A stretch of 64,000 nucleotides of DNA from Manihot esculenta (taxonomy: Eukaryota > Streptophyta > Magnoliopsida > Malpighiales > Euphorbiaceae), in contig NC_035171.2 of assembly GCF_001659605.2 (NCBI RefSeq), forward strand, positions 5,410,886 through 5,474,885. Reading direction: 5' to 3'. A program made the translations under genes and the position numbers. Shown here piece after piece: positions 45,946 to 57,801 of the stretch (within the stretch, counting starts at the first letter, position 1; every line of letters starts with the position of its first letter). Under the pieces are notes generated by a model. It worked only from the letters and a program-made list of their open reading frames with translations, was not told the origin of the DNA and did no database searches.

Positions 45946-46871
45946 GCATCAAAATTTAGAGATATGCACCCCCACACCTAACTCATGCATTGTCCTCAAT
46001 GTATGGAAAAATTAAAGTTCAAGTGAAAAATTGATACTCCCCTGGTGTGGTTGTTTGCCCAGTTTGTTTGGGCAAATAGCTGGATGCTTAAGGCGCTTCT
46101 GCCTGCAGATGTGTGTTGGTGCTGGTTGCTGCACTGGTGGTAGGCCTGCTGGTGTGCTGGTAGGCCTGCTGGTTTGCTACTGCTGATCTGCTACAGGTGT
46201 TTGCCCAGTTTGTGTGGGCAAATAGCTTGGTATGCTACTGATTGGCCTGCTGGTGTTGTTTGTGTGATGCCCAGTCATGCTGTCATGCAGTGGGTCAGCA
46301 GAAAAATGCAAAAGGTGCTGCCATTTTGTGCAGCAACAAGGAGTTTTGAGAAGAAGAATTGTCATGGAAAGGGCGTAATAGAATATTGAATATAGATGAA
46401 GAAGGTACTGCCCTGTTTAAGATTTCTTCCTTGTCGCTTTTGCTGCCTTGGGTGTTTGCCCAGCTTGCGTGGGCAAACAGTGTGGTCTCACAATGATCTG
46501 AAGTGTGGTCTGGCAGCTTCTTGCGCACGGGCCTGCTGTTTGCCCAGTTGTGTGGGCAAACAGGCTGGTCAAACAGGTAGAATTTCTGCAGCATTTGTTG
46601 TTTGCCCAGCTGTGTGGGCAAACAAGCTAGTCGAACAGGTAGCTTGCTGTGTGGGCAAACAGTGCACCAACTTTTTCTGAGTCATCTCTGCTGTTTGCCC
46701 AGCTTGTGTGGGCAAATAGGTTGGCCATCTATCTTTTACCTACAAAATAGCTAAAACCTGGAATTGGGTTACATTATCTGATTTCCGCATCTCTAGCTTG
46801 TTTGCCCATGCTGTTTGGGCAAACAGTCACATATTTCTATTTTTTTTTTTTTTAAACATTAAGCTTTGTTC
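45946..46871 (-). other. Element Y 3' non-coding region with inner PPT-like module and GGGCAAACA repeats
   Basis: A PPT-like tract (minus GGTGTGGGGGTGC, 45967-45979) with the following ATTGAGGACAATGC duplicates the module at the 3' LTR. Between about 46050 and 46830 at least seven TTTGCCCA...TGGGCAAA pairs occur. A run of T (46841-46852 region) precedes the integrase stop. No gene is supported. Confidence 0.7.
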
Positions 46872-47391
46872 CTATGGAGGATAATTTAGTGGAATCTCTT
46901 CCACCATATGTACTGCAAACTCCTCATATAATGGTTTCAGACGATGCCCATTCACTTTGAAGACCTTCCTAGTTTCTATGCTGCGAATATCTATGGCTCC
47001 ATAGGGATAAGTATTTTCCACAATGAACGGCCCAATCCACCTAGACCGTAGTTTCCCTGGAAATAGCTTCAAACGAGAATCGAAGAGTAAGACTTTTTCA
47101 CCAACCTTGAGTTGCTTTCTTGAAATACGTTTATCATGGAAGGCTTTGGTCTTAGCTTTGTAGTCCCAAGAAGTCTCATAGGCGTCTCGTCTGATTTCTT
47201 CTAGTTCTTGAAGTTGTAATTTCCGATGGGCTCCAGCCTCCTTAATATCCATGTTGCAATTCTTGACAGCCCAATAAGCCTTATGTTCGAGTTCAACTGG
47301 AAGGTGGCATGATTTTCCATAGACCAGTCTGTAGGGAGACATACCTATGGGCGTCTTGTAGGCCGTCCTATATGCCCACAAAGCATCTTCC
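46872..47391 (-). pseudogene. Element Y integrase, C-terminal part
   Basis: It reads [39 protein letters not shown], then a basic helical part and the C-terminal DNA-binding segment ([20 protein letters not shown]), ending LNYPP. These blocks are typical of Athila-lineage integrase. The upstream codons are at 49698-49985, and the two pieces rejoin across the CTTCC duplication of solo LTR N4. Confidence 0.88.
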
Positions 47392-49692
47392 TGTAATGAC
47401 CCGAAAATCCGGACCGCTACCGGCGCTAGGATCCAGATCGGCTTAAGGCCGCCAGGACCCGTAGCAAGCCAAACATACATACTGTATACCTGTTAAATCC
47501 CATACATGATCATACATACTCATAATCCTGTAAAAATTTTCTTTCTTTTATTAAGCTTAACCTGTGCATGCACATAACCATAAACATAAACCACACACTG
47601 GAGCCCTCATCAATACTCCAATGGGGTATCATAACATACAATAAGCTTGGTTTACTCATGAACATCATAAAACATAATATAGATCATGTAACAAAAGGGA
47701 TAACTATACACATAGGGTCAAGCACAACTTCTAAACCTCCATAACATCATTATTACATAACTATACTTTTACAATACATTCAAATCAATTCATGTCCACA
47801 ACTACTAACTATTACATAACCAGACTCTACTCCTGCTGACCTCCTGGTCTACCCTGCACCTGCAATCCTGGGGGTTAAGGGAGAGGGGTGAGCTATAAAG
47901 CCTAGTGAGCAGAATCATAAAACATTATATTTAAAACATATGATATTATGAAATGCATCACATCACAGCTAATCACATCAAGGGTTGGGTGAACTTGTCA
48001 CCAAATAGTCCCAGCATCATTCGTGCCAGGCCGTAGCATGGGGTCCTGGTCTTCCTGTCATAACATATATTACTTACCATTGCCCCAGGGCCTCATCTGG
48101 GCACCTGGTCTTCGAGTCCCATAACTGTGTCAGGCCGTAGAATGGGGTCCTGGTCTTTCCTTTCCGTGCCAGACTGTAGAATGGGGTCCTGGTCTTCCTC
48201 AGGGACTAAATGGGTCATCCAACATTCACCCACATCAACAACAAAGAATGCAATGCAATGCAACATATTCGTGTAATCTAATGCAATCATCCTGTTACAT
48301 AATCATGATGCATGAAACATGATAAAATCATTTAATTTCTCAATTTAAAATATTAAGTTTGGTTCCACTCACCTCCGGCTAGCTCTGACCAGACACTGAA
48401 GCAGCTGACTCACTGCTGGGGTCCTCGGTTCCTCGGGTCCGAACCTACACAGGTGGACTCAAATGAGGGACCAAACATACATGAACATGACTCTAAAATA
48501 CTCCCCAAAAACCCCCTAAAATGACTTGAAATAATCATAGAATTAATGCAAGAAATGGCTGAACAGGGCACTTTCGGCGGCAGGTTCGGCGGCCGAAAGT
48601 CCCTCCAGAGCCGAAAGTCATGCACCTTCGGCGGCCGAAAGTGCTAGACAGAGACGAAACTCATGCATGTTCGGGGGCACCTTCGGCGGCCGAAACTCCC
48701 TTCCAGAACCGAAAGTCCAACTTTCGGGGGCAGGGTTCGGCAGCCGAAACAAGCCACCACAGGCAGGTTCGGCGGCCGAAAGTCCTTTCGGCTGCCGAAC
48801 CTGGTTTCTCCCAAAAGGGCAGAAACTCGGTTCAACATGCATAAATGCCTCCCAACTCAAACAATCAAGCATTTTCCTATTCTACAACATACATACTCAA
48901 GCATACAAGCTCCTAGGGGCTTCAAACTATCCTAAACCCCATCTACAACACATCAAACATGCATATCCAACATACATTGCTCATGAACATACATTTAATC
49001 AAAAACTCAACATAAACCTACACATGCATTTCTACCCCAAGAAACTTCATAAAACTTACTTAAAACATAAAAGGAACTATGGATCTACTCTTACCTCTTG
49101 TAGAACGAGAGGAGAGACGATCCAACTCGGAGATGGGAGAGATCCGCTCTTTGGTCTCCAAGTTTCCAAAACTTGCTTCTTTGCTCAAAATCTTCAAAAC
49201 ACAGTTAAAACTCATAAGAAAACATGAAAGATTTGAAGGAAAGGGCTCAAGATCGGTGAGGGACAGCGGAGAGCTCACCTTGGCCGAAAATGGGGAGAAA
49301 AGCTCGCCCGTTCGGACAAGGGGACCCTTTTATAGGTGGCTGGCCAGGCCACTTTTGGGGGTCGAATGTGCCTCCACATGCATGCCATGTTCGGCGGCCG
49401 AACATAAGGTTCGGCAGCCGAACCTGGACTTCCCTCACTTATGCCTTCGGGGGCCTAACGTGCCTCCAAAACGCATGCATGTTCGGCGGCCGAACTTGAG
49501 GTTCGGCGGCCGAACCTGGGTTTTTCCTCTAGGGTTATTTTCATGCAAAAACTCATTTCCTTTTCACTTAAAACCATAAAATACATTAAAACATTTTATG
49601 AAAACATGATTTTACCCTTCTAGGGGTCTCCGACATCCGAGATTCCACCGGACGGTAGAAATTCCGATACCGGAGTCTAGCTGGGTATTACA
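47392..49692 (-). mobile_element. N4: solo LTR of a Tekay-type element
   Basis: A single 2301-bp LTR (minus TGTAATACCCAGCTAG...GGGTCATTACA) lies between perfect CTTCC duplications (47387-47391, 49693-49697) within the integrase gene of Y. The TATA box (minus TATAAA, 49329-49334) lies in the GGCCAGCCACCTATAAAAGG block. GCCGAA arrays lie at about 48570-48800 and 49345-49515, and four CCAGGCCGTAGAATGGGGTC-type hairpin repeats at about 48025-48200. Confidence 0.93.
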
Positions 49693-49697
49693 CTTCC

Positions 49698-49985
49698 AAT
49701 CGTGCACTCCAATCCTTTCTATTGGGGCATACTGTCTTTTCTAGGATGGCCTTGATTTCTCTATTGGATACTTCAGCTTGCCCATTCGTTTGAGGGTGGT
49801 AGGCCGTGGATTTTCTATGTATGACATGGTGCTTTTTGAGAAGATTTCCCACTACCTTGTTACAAAAGTGAGTCCCTCTATCGCTGATGATCGCCTTGGG
49901 CACCCCATGCCTAGCAAAGATGTTAGTCTTCACAAAATCTACTATCACCTTTGCATCATCGGTTCTTGTTGCTCTAGCTTCTAAC
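49698..49985 (-). pseudogene. Element Y integrase, middle part of the catalytic core
   Basis: It reads VDFVKTNIFARHGVPKAI, the second DDE aspartate in ISDRGTHFCNK, and the glutamate in YHPQTNGQAEVSNREIK. It continues to DWSARLE, which joins ALWAYRTA in the next fragment. Upstream it joins 61351-61899 across the copia-like LTR. Confidence 0.88.
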
Positions 49986-50181
49986 TGTTGGGAAATCCTG
50001 AGATTATTGCAACCCAGTTGCGCAGCGGAAAAATAAAATCTCTGTTGATTTCCTTTCCCAGAATCCGAGTGCTTCGTTTAATTAATTTAAAGTATACGAA
50101 ACTAACCTGTTAATCTCGTAAGAAAGATACACTTGCGGACTGATGGTGCTGCCTTTTCAAACGAACACCCTCTATGGTATC

Positions 50182-52438
50182 TGTAATACCCAGCTAGATT
50201 CCGGTATCGGAATTCCTACCGTCCGGTGGAATCTCAGATGTCGAAAACCTCTAGAAGGGTAAAAGTATGTTTTTATAAAATGTTTTCATGTTTTTAATGA
50301 TTTTAAGTATGGTTTTACATGAGTTTTTACATGAAAATTCTTTGGAGGAAAACCCAGGTTCGGCCGCCGAAAGTCAAGTTCGGCCGCCGAACATAACATG
50401 CATGTGGAGGCACGTTAGGCCCCCGAAAGCATGAGTGAGGGAAGTCCAGGTTCGGCCGCCGAAGCTCAAGTTCGGCCGCCGAACATGGCATGCATGCGGA
50501 GGCACATTCAGCCCCCGAACGTGGCCTGGCCAGCCACTATAAAAGGGTCCCTTAGCCGAAAACGGGCGAGCTTTTCTCCCCATTTCAGCCAAGGTGAGCA
50601 TTCCGCCGTCCTTCATCAATCTTGAGTTTTTCCTCCATTTTTCCACTATTTTTACAAGTTTATAACTTTGGTTTTGATGATTTTCAAGATTTAAGGCGAG
50701 TTTTGGAGCTTTGAGGTTCAAGAACTCAAATCTCTCCCACCTCCGAGCTAAGGTCGTTTTCCTCTCGATCTTCAAGAGGTAAGAGTCGATCTTGAGCTCA
50801 CTATGTATTTTAAGTAAGTTGTAAGTTGTTTTATGGGGTAGAAATGTATGTTTATATTAGATGAGCATTGTTAGGTTTTATGTGATTTATGGACAATGTG
50901 TGTTGATTGAGTATGATTGGAGTGTTGTAGATGGGGTATATGTGTGTTTGAGGCCCCTAGGAGATTGTATGCATGTTTTGGTTGAGTGATATGCATGATT
51001 TGAACTTGGGAGGCGAAATATGCACAGGAGAGCTGAGTTTTTGCCATTCGGGAGAAGCTCAGGTTCGGCCGCCGAACCCTCTTGTGGAGGCAGCTTTCGG
51101 CTGCCGAAGCCTGCCCCCGAAAAGAGACTTTCGTCTCTGTCTGGGACTTTCGGCCGCCGAAAGTGCCTGACTTTCGGATCTGTCCGGGACTTTCGGCCGC
51201 CGAAGGTGCCGCCGAAAGAGCCCTGTTCAGCCATTTCATGCATATTTTTGTATGATGATTTCATGATGTTTTAGGAGGTTTTTGGGGAGGATATTAGAGT
51301 TACGATTATATATGTTTGGTCCCTCATCGGAGTCCACCTGTGTAGGTTCGGACCCGAGGAACCGAGGACCCCAGCAGTGAGATAGCTGCTTCAGAGTCAG
51401 TAGAGCATCAGCCAGAGGTGAGTGGAATAAACCCTTAAGTTTTAAATTAATGAAATACAAATTTTTTGAGCATGTTCATGCATCATATATGCCATGTGAT
51501 ATTCTAGGTTGTATGCATTAGAAATCACGAATATGTTGCATTGCATAAATTGTTGATGATGCGGGTGGATGTTGGATGATCCTTAGTCCTCGATATGACA
51601 TGATGAGATATGACACAGTATGATATGGTATGGTATAGAAGTCCAGGTTGTACCCATTCTACGTCCCTGGCACAATGTAAGAGAAAGTCCAGGTTGTACC
51701 CATTCTACGTCCCTGGCACAGTTGGACCATGTTATGATATGCTATGTTTAAGGGAAAGTCCGGTTGACCCATTCTACATCCCGGCACAGTTGGACCTTGT
51801 AGAGGACTATTGGTGACAACACCATCCTTGATGTGATTTGTTTGTGTTGTGTTGCATTCCATGATAGCATGAAAATTTTAAATATATGTTTTTTTTCTAT
51901 TCTGCTCACTGGGCTCTAGTAGCTCACCCCTCTCCCCTAACCCCAGATGTGCAGGTACAGGGTAGACCAGGAAGTCAACAGGAGTAGAAGTATTGTTTGC
52001 CTTGTAATAGATAGATTGTGGACATGACAAATGATTAAGATGTAATGTAAAGTCTAGAACAGTTATGTATTTTCAAGTTATGATATTGAGGTTAGAGTTG
52101 TGCTTGACCATTATATATTATGTAATCCCATTTGTATGTACATGATCTTTATGATATGAGATATGAGGTTATGTTTTAGCCAAGCTCATGTATGATGAGA
52201 TACCCCATTGGAGCATTTGATGAGGGCTCCAGTGGAGGTTTATGTTTATGTTTATGTTTATGTACAGCTTGAGCTTGGTTGATGTATGAGAAAAAGTTAC
52301 AGGTTTATGTTTATGTTGGATCATGTATGGGATTGAGCAGGTTCACAGGTTACATGTTAGGCTTGCTACGGGTCCCGGCGGCCTTACGCCGATCTGGATC
52401 CTAGCGCCAGTAGCGGACCGGATTTCCGGGCTGTTACA
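50182..52438 (+). mobile_element. Element C 5' LTR
   Basis: It starts TGTAATACCCAGCTAG and ends GGGCTGTTACA. It has GCCGAA arrays at about 50357-50525 and 51060-51215, a TATA box CTATAAAAGG at about 50537, donor-like TTCAAGAG|GTAAG (GT 50779-50780), acceptor-like TGTGTAG (AG 51344-51345), donor-like CCAGAG|GTGAGTGG (GT 51418-51419), and three hairpin repeats at about 51639-51790. Confidence 0.93.
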
Positions 52439-52441
52439 GAG

Positions 52442-52453
52442 TGGTATCAGAGC
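52442..52453 (+). promoter_or_regulatory. Primer binding site, initiator tRNA-Met (element C)
   Basis: TGGTATCAGAGC lies three bases after the LTR. The leader of about 260 bases that follows ends with GTTGTTTTTCAG at 52702, just before the gag ATG at 52713. Confidence 0.93.
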
Positions 52454-52712
52454 ACTAGGTTCACATGGTAGGACCTAGCGTGACGGGCTCATAGAGGTTG
52501 TAGAAGGTCAAGCACAATAGGAAAAGTCATGTCCACTAGGATAGGATGTAGAGTCCTGTCTTAAATAATGATGTGATATGCCATGATTATATGCATGTGC
52601 ATAAATGATATGCTATGGTTGCTATGTATGTGATGAGGGTTCATGTGTTTCCACATGAACCATATGACACTGATGTTCTATGTGCTATGTGTTGTTTTTC
52701 AGAGAAAACAGG

Positions 52713-55700
52713 ATGAGAGGAACTCGTCGATCAGCACGATTGACTGGAGTCCCACCAGAGGATGAGGGCACGAGCGCCCGTCCTCCAGCATTGCCTAGGG
52801 CAATGTCATGCAGAGCAAATAGAGAAAGAGTACCAAGAGACCCTAGAAGGTCTTTTGATACTAGCAGAAGAGGGACAGATAGAGGAGGAAGTTCTGCAGA
52901 TGTGAGGGAAGTTCTGGAAGAGGATCAGAGGAGGGATGGAAATCTGGATGTCAGCATGTCGGAAGAAGGGACAGGGGAGTCACAAGGAGGCACTCAGGCC
53001 TCGGGGTATGTTTTTCCACCCCATTACCCACCCTTTGCACAGGGAACAGGGTATCCGATGGGAAACACATCGGATTACACCAGCTATAGCCCCTACCCTA
53101 CCTGCATGCCTTATCCACCTTTCTATCCACCCTACCCACAGTACCCAGCTTATCCACCCTCACCCTTCTATCCTAACCCAGCAAACCCCACCTCGGGGAA
53201 TGCTGCACCCCCACCTCCACCACCTACAGAACCAGCAGCCCCAGTTGCTCAAACCCCTAGACCTAACCCAGCCAGTGGGAGCAAGGTAAAGATGACAGAT
53301 TACCTCAAGCTGGATGCTCCCAAATACAAGTCGGGGGATGATCCCTTTGAGTACCTGAGGGTGGTGAAGATGATAAATGATGAGTTAGGGGCAGATGACA
53401 GAAGAGCCATTGAGATGGCAGGGTTCACCTTAAAATGCAAGAAGGCACGAGAATGGTTCAAGTGTTATGTGGACCCGAGACTTGACAGTATGACATGGGC
53501 GGAATTTGCAAATGAGTTTGCTGGATGGGCTTTTCCCGACAGTTCCAGAGAGCTAAAGATGATTGAGTTTGAGCAGCTGAGGCAGACAGAGCACATGAGT
53601 GTGGAGGAGTACACGGATAAATTCTTGGAGCTATTGCCTTTCTCAGGGCAAGCTCTAGATACAGATGCAAAGAAAGCCAGGAGATATGTCATGAGATTAC
53701 ATTCCAGGTACTCCTCATTGATCCAGTCAGTTGAGAGGGAAAGCTTCCACACTATAGTAGATATGGCACGAAGAATGGAGGCCAGTGCTATTATTGAGGG
53801 GTCAGTGAAGCAGTCAGTGACCCAGTCTTCAGGGGTTAAGACCCCAGGCAGAGGAGGGCCAGGACCCTCTACTCATAGTTCAGCTAGTAAGAGGTGGAGT
53901 AACACCACCAGGAAGCCCAAGAAGAACAAGTTCTGGAATAAGCTGAAATCCGGTTTGGGTTTTGGCGGTGGCTCGAGTTCAGGCTCAGATGGTGCAGAAT
54001 GCTTAAGGTGTGGGAGGCCACACAAGGGAGTGTGTCGAGCTGGGACTAATACATGCTTCAGATGTGGCCAGGAGGGGCACATGGCTCGGGATTGTCCTAG
54101 AGCACCTTTTATGGGCCAACCCCAGCAGACAGCTTCAGGTAGTGTGGCACAGCCAGCAGCTCCAGCCACAACACAGGGCAGTGGCAGAGGTAGAGGGAGA
54201 GGGGCAGCCTCTTCTTCAGGTTCCCGAGGCGAAGGTCCATCAGCTCCAGCCAGGATCTTCACCATGACTCAGCAGGAGGCGAACACATCCAACACCGTGG
54301 TGTCAGGTAATCTCATCATTGGGTGTTCTGATGTGTATGCATTAATGGACCCAGGTGCATCTCATTCTTTTATTGCACCGAGAGCTGTAGAGAGGTTAGG
54401 TCTGATGGTCTCTGGGTTAGAGTGTCCCCTATGGGTCAGTGGACCCAAGTGTGACCCGTCAGTGGCAGAGTCAGTCTGCCGGTACAGTCCAGTTTTTGTT
54501 GAGGGAAGATGCCTCTCCGCCGACCTTGTGGTTCTAGACTTGACAGATTTTGACGTCATTCTAGGGATGGATTGGCTATCTACCCATGGTGCTACCTTGG
54601 ACTGCAGAGACAAGGTAGTTAGGTTTAGAGATCAGAACAGGTCAGAGGTCGTCTTCAGAGGAGACAAGAAGGGTACGCCTAGAGGTCTGATATCAGCCCT
54701 ACAGGCTCGCAGGTTGCTAAGGAAGGGATGTCAGGGGTATGTAGCTCATGTGAGAGAGCTAGATAGACAGGTCAGGGAGCCAGCCTCAGTGCCAGTTGTC
54801 AGAGAATTTCAGGATGTCTTTCCAGAAGAGCTTCCAGGACTACCACCTGCTAGGGAGATAGAGTTTGAGATTGAACTGATGCCTGGAACTAGACCGATCT
54901 CTATCCCTCCCTACAGGATGGCACCAGCAGAATTGAAAGAGCTGAAAGAGCAGTTGCAAGATCTGGTAGACAAGGGTTTCATCCGACCGAGTACCTCACC
55001 TTGGGGTGCTCCAGTGCTTTTTGTAAGAAAGAAGGATGGATCCCTCAGACTTTGTATCAACTACAGGCAGTTGAACAAGGTCACTACCAAGAACAAGTAC
55101 CCATTGCCAAGGATCGACGATCTATTCGACCAGCTAGCAGGAGCGGGTTGTTTTTCCAAGATAGATCTGAGATCAGGGTACCATCAGCTGAGGATAAGGG
55201 AAGAAGACATACCGAAGATAGCTTTCAGGACCAGATATGGGCACTATGAGTTCCTTGTGATGCCGTTCGGGTTAACCAACGCCCCTACAGCATTCATGGA
55301 TCTCATGAACAGAGTGTTTAGACAGTACCTGGATCTCTTTGTTATTGTCTTCATAGATGATATCTTATTGTATTCCAGGAATGCAGAGGAGCATGCCCAT
55401 CATCTGAGGACAGTTCTACAGACCTTGAGGGAACATGGCTTGTATGCCAAGTTCTCCAAGTGTGAGTTCTGGTTGAGGAGCATCTCATTCTTGGGGCATG
55501 TAGTGTCAGAGAATGGAATAGAGGTAGACCCCAAGAAAGTGGAGGCTGTGACTAACTGGCCTAGACCCACCTCAGTGACAGAGATCAGAAGTTTCTTGGG
55601 TTTGGCTGGTTATTACAGGAGGTTCGTCCAGGATTTCTCTAAGATTGCAGCTCCTCTAACCAGACTGACCAGAAAGAATCAGAGGTTCGAGTGGACCGAT

Positions 55701-57692
55701 CAATGTGAGGAAAGCTTTGAGGAGCTCAAGAAGAGGTTGACTTCAGCGCCAGTGTTAGCTCTGCCGTCCAGCAATGAGGATTTCACAGTGTTCTGCGATG
55801 CATCCAGAGTAGGCTTGGGTTGTGTGTTGATGCAGAATGGTAGGGTGATCGCTTATGCTTCCAGACAACTGAAGAGGCATGAGATGAATTACCCCACACA
55901 CGATCTTGAGATGGCAGCGGTTATCTTTGCACTCAAGATGTGGAGGCACTACCTCTATGGGGTAAAATGTGAGATCTTTACAGATCATAAGAGCCTGCAG
56001 CACATCTTGAGTCAAAGAGAGCTAAATTTGAGACAGAGGAGATGGGTAGAACTGTTGAGTGACTATGATTGCAAGATCCAGTACCATCCGGGTAAGGCTA
56101 ATGTAGTGGCTGACGCCTTAAGCCGGAAATCACTTGGCAGTCTATCCCACATCACGGCAGAGAGGCGACCAGTGGTGAAGGAGTTTTATAAGCTCATGAA
56201 TGAAGGTCTACAGTTGGAGTTGTCTGGTACAGGGGCTTTGATTGCACAGATGAGAGTGGCACCCGTGTTTCTGGAGCAGGTAGCTCAGAAACAGCATGAG
56301 GACCCAGAGTTAGTGAAGATTGCCAGGACTGTTCAGTCAGGCAAGGACAGTGAGTTCAGATTTGACAGTAAGGGGATCCTCCGCTATGGAAGCAGACTAT
56401 GTGTACCAGATGACATAGGGCTAAAAGGAGACATTATGAGAGAGGCTCATAATGCCAGGTACAGCGTTCACCCAGGAGCCACCAAGATGTATCAAGATCT
56501 GAAGAAAGTTTATTGGTGGCCAGCTATGAAGAGGGAAGTGGCACAGTTCGTGTCAGCCTGCGAAGTGTGTCAGAGGGTGAAGCTGGAACATCAGAAGCCG
56601 GCTGGAATGCTTAACCCGCTACCTATTCCAGAGTGGAAATGGGAGAATATAGCAATGGACTTCGTAGTGGGGTTACCAGCAACATCCAACAGACTAGACT
56701 CCATATGGGTGATTGTGGACAGACTCACTAAATCTGCTCACTTCATTCCAGTTAGGAGCAACTACTCTGTGGATAAGTTAGCGCAGGTGTATGTTGATGA
56801 GATTGTCAGACTGCATGGGGTCCCAGTGTCTATAGTGTCAGATAGAGGGCCCCAGTTCACCTCCAAGTTTTGGCGGAGTCTGCAGAGTGCTATGGGTACC
56901 AGGTTAGATTTCAGTACTGCTTTCCACCCCCAGACTGATGGACAGTCAGAGAGGACCATCCAGACTATAGAGGATATGCTCATAATGTGTGTGCTAGATT
57001 TTGGCGGTTCTTGGAGGCAACATCTACCCTTGGTGGAGTTCGCCTACAATAACAGCTATCATGCTAGCATCGGGATGGCTCCATATGAAGCTTTGTACGG
57101 GAGGAAGTGCAGGTCACCCGTTTACTGGGAAGAGGTTGGAGAGAGGTCCTTAGCAGGGCCGGAGCTTGTAGAGATCACCAGCAGGGTGGTGCCCATGATC
57201 AGAGAAAGGATCAAAACTGCTGCAAGCAGGCAGAAGAATTATGCAGACCTTCGCAGAAAACAGGTAGAGTTTCAGGAGGGGGATCTGGTATTGCTCAAGG
57301 TGTCTCCAATGAAAGGGGTGGTTCGATTTGGTAAGAAAGGTAAACTAGCTCCACGGTACATCGGACCCTTTGAAGTCTTGCAAAAGGTTGGGAATGTATC
57401 GTACAAGCTGGACTTGCCTGCATCTATGGAAAGAATCCATCCGGTTTTGCATGTTTCCATGTTGAGAAAGTTCGTGTCAGATCCGGGCAAGGTTCTTAGT
57501 GAGCCTGATGTGGAGATCCAAGAGGATCTCACCTATGTTGAGCAGCCAGTGCGGATCCTTGACACTCAGATCAGAAAGTTGAGGAACAAGGAAATCCCGA
57601 TGGTGAAAGTCCTTTGGAACCACCACAATATGGAAGAATGCGCTTGGGAGACACGGGAGTCCATGCTCCAGCAATATCCCCATCTCTTTTAG
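52713..57692 (+). CDS. gag-pol: Element C gag-pol polyprotein (1659 aa, uninterrupted, Tekay chromovirus)
   Basis: It has the same architecture as the element A protein. Gag has the Pro/Tyr tract (PPHY, PPFY), the capsid domain and knuckles [12 protein letters not shown] and [14 protein letters not shown] from about 430. Protease is DPGASHSF (Asp at about 546). RT has the catalytic [10 protein letters not shown] at about 882. RNase H has FCDAS and TDHKSLQ. Integrase has an HHCC finger and DDE residues in [14 protein letters not shown] and [13 protein letters not shown]-terminal chromodomain starts at about 1608. Several conserved non-catalytic positions have changed compared with element A: CIDYRQLN to [13 protein letters not shown] to PKIAF, EDMLRM to EDMLIM, HPVFHV to HPVLHV, and ECTWE to ECAWE in the chromodomain. 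The frame is open, but full activity is doubtful. Confidence 0.95.
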   Translation: MRGTRRSARLTGVPPEDEGTSARPPALPRAMSCRANRERVPRDPRRSFDTSRRGTDRGGSSADVREVLEEDQRRDGNLDVSMSEEGTGESQGGTQASGYVFPPHYPPFAQGTGYPMGNTSDYTSYSPYPTCMPYPPFYPPYPQYPAYPPSPFYPNPANPTSGNAAPPPPPPTEPAAPVAQTPRPNPASGSKVKMTDYLKLDAPKYKSGDDPFEYLRVVKMINDELGADDRRAIEMAGFTLKCKKAREWFKCYVDPRLDSMTWAEFANEFAGWAFPDSSRELKMIEFEQLRQTEHMSVEEYTDKFLELLPFSGQALDTDAKKARRYVMRLHSRYSSLIQSVERESFHTIVDMARRMEASAIIEGSVKQSVTQSSGVKTPGRGGPGPSTHSSASKRWSNTTRKPKKNKFWNKLKSGLGFGGGSSSGSDGAECLRCGRPHKGVCRAGTNTCFRCGQEGHMARDCPRAPFMGQPQQTASGSVAQPAAPATTQGSGRGRGRGAASSSGSRGEGPSAPARIFTMTQQEANTSNTVVSGNLIIGCSDVYALMDPGASHSFIAPRAVERLGLMVSGLECPLWVSGPKCDPSVAESVCRYSPVFVEGRCLSADLVVLDLTDFDVILGMDWLSTHGATLDCRDKVVRFRDQNRSEVVFRGDKKGTPRGLISALQARRLLRKGCQGYVAHVRELDRQVREPASVPVVREFQDVFPEELPGLPPAREIEFEIELMPGTRPISIPPYRMAPAELKELKEQLQDLVDKGFIRPSTSPWGAPVLFVRKKDGSLRLCINYRQLNKVTTKNKYPLPRIDDLFDQLAGAGCFSKIDLRSGYHQLRIREEDIPKIAFRTRYGHYEFLVMPFGLTNAPTAFMDLMNRVFRQYLDLFVIVFIDDILLYSRNAEEHAHHLRTVLQTLREHGLYAKFSKCEFWLRSISFLGHVVSENGIEVDPKKVEAVTNWPRPTSVTEIRSFLGLAGYYRRFVQDFSKIAAPLTRLTRKNQRFEWTDQCEESFEELKKRLTSAPVLALPSSNEDFTVFCDASRVGLGCVLMQNGRVIAYASRQLKRHEMNYPTHDLEMAAVIFALKMWRHYLYGVKCEIFTDHKSLQHILSQRELNLRQRRWVELLSDYDCKIQYHPGKANVVADALSRKSLGSLSHITAERRPVVKEFYKLMNEGLQLELSGTGALIAQMRVAPVFLEQVAQKQHEDPELVKIARTVQSGKDSEFRFDSKGILRYGSRLCVPDDIGLKGDIMREAHNARYSVHPGATKMYQDLKKVYWWPAMKREVAQFVSACEVCQRVKLEHQKPAGMLNPLPIPEWKWENIAMDFVVGLPATSNRLDSIWVIVDRLTKSAHFIPVRSNYSVDKLAQVYVDEIVRLHGVPVSIVSDRGPQFTSKFWRSLQSAMGTRLDFSTAFHPQTDGQSERTIQTIEDMLIMCVLDFGGSWRQHLPLVEFAYNNSYHASIGMAPYEALYGRKCRSPVYWEEVGERSLAGPELVEITSRVVPMIRERIKTAASRQKNYADLRRKQVEFQEGDLVLLKVSPMKGVVRFGKKGKLAPRYIGPFEVLQKVGNVSYKLDLPASMERIHPVLHVSMLRKFVSDPGKVLSEPDVEIQEDLTYVEQPVRILDTQIRKLRNKEIPMVKVLWNHHNMEECAWETRESMLQQYPHLF

Positions 57693-57764
57693 AGGTTAGT
57701 GTTTAAGTATTTATGTGATATGTATGGATGTTATGATTGTTGTGTTATGCTTGTGCTAGTTGAG

Positions 57765-57801
57765 GAACATTCGGGGACGAATGTTCTTAAGGGGGGGAGA
57801 A
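57765..57801 (+). promoter_or_regulatory. Element C pre-PPT hairpin and polypurine tract
   Basis: The inverted repeat GAACATTCG / CGAATGTTC around GGGA lies at 57765-57786. TTAAGGGGGGGAGAA then abuts the LTR. It is identical to elements A and I apart from the length of the G run. Confidence 0.9.
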
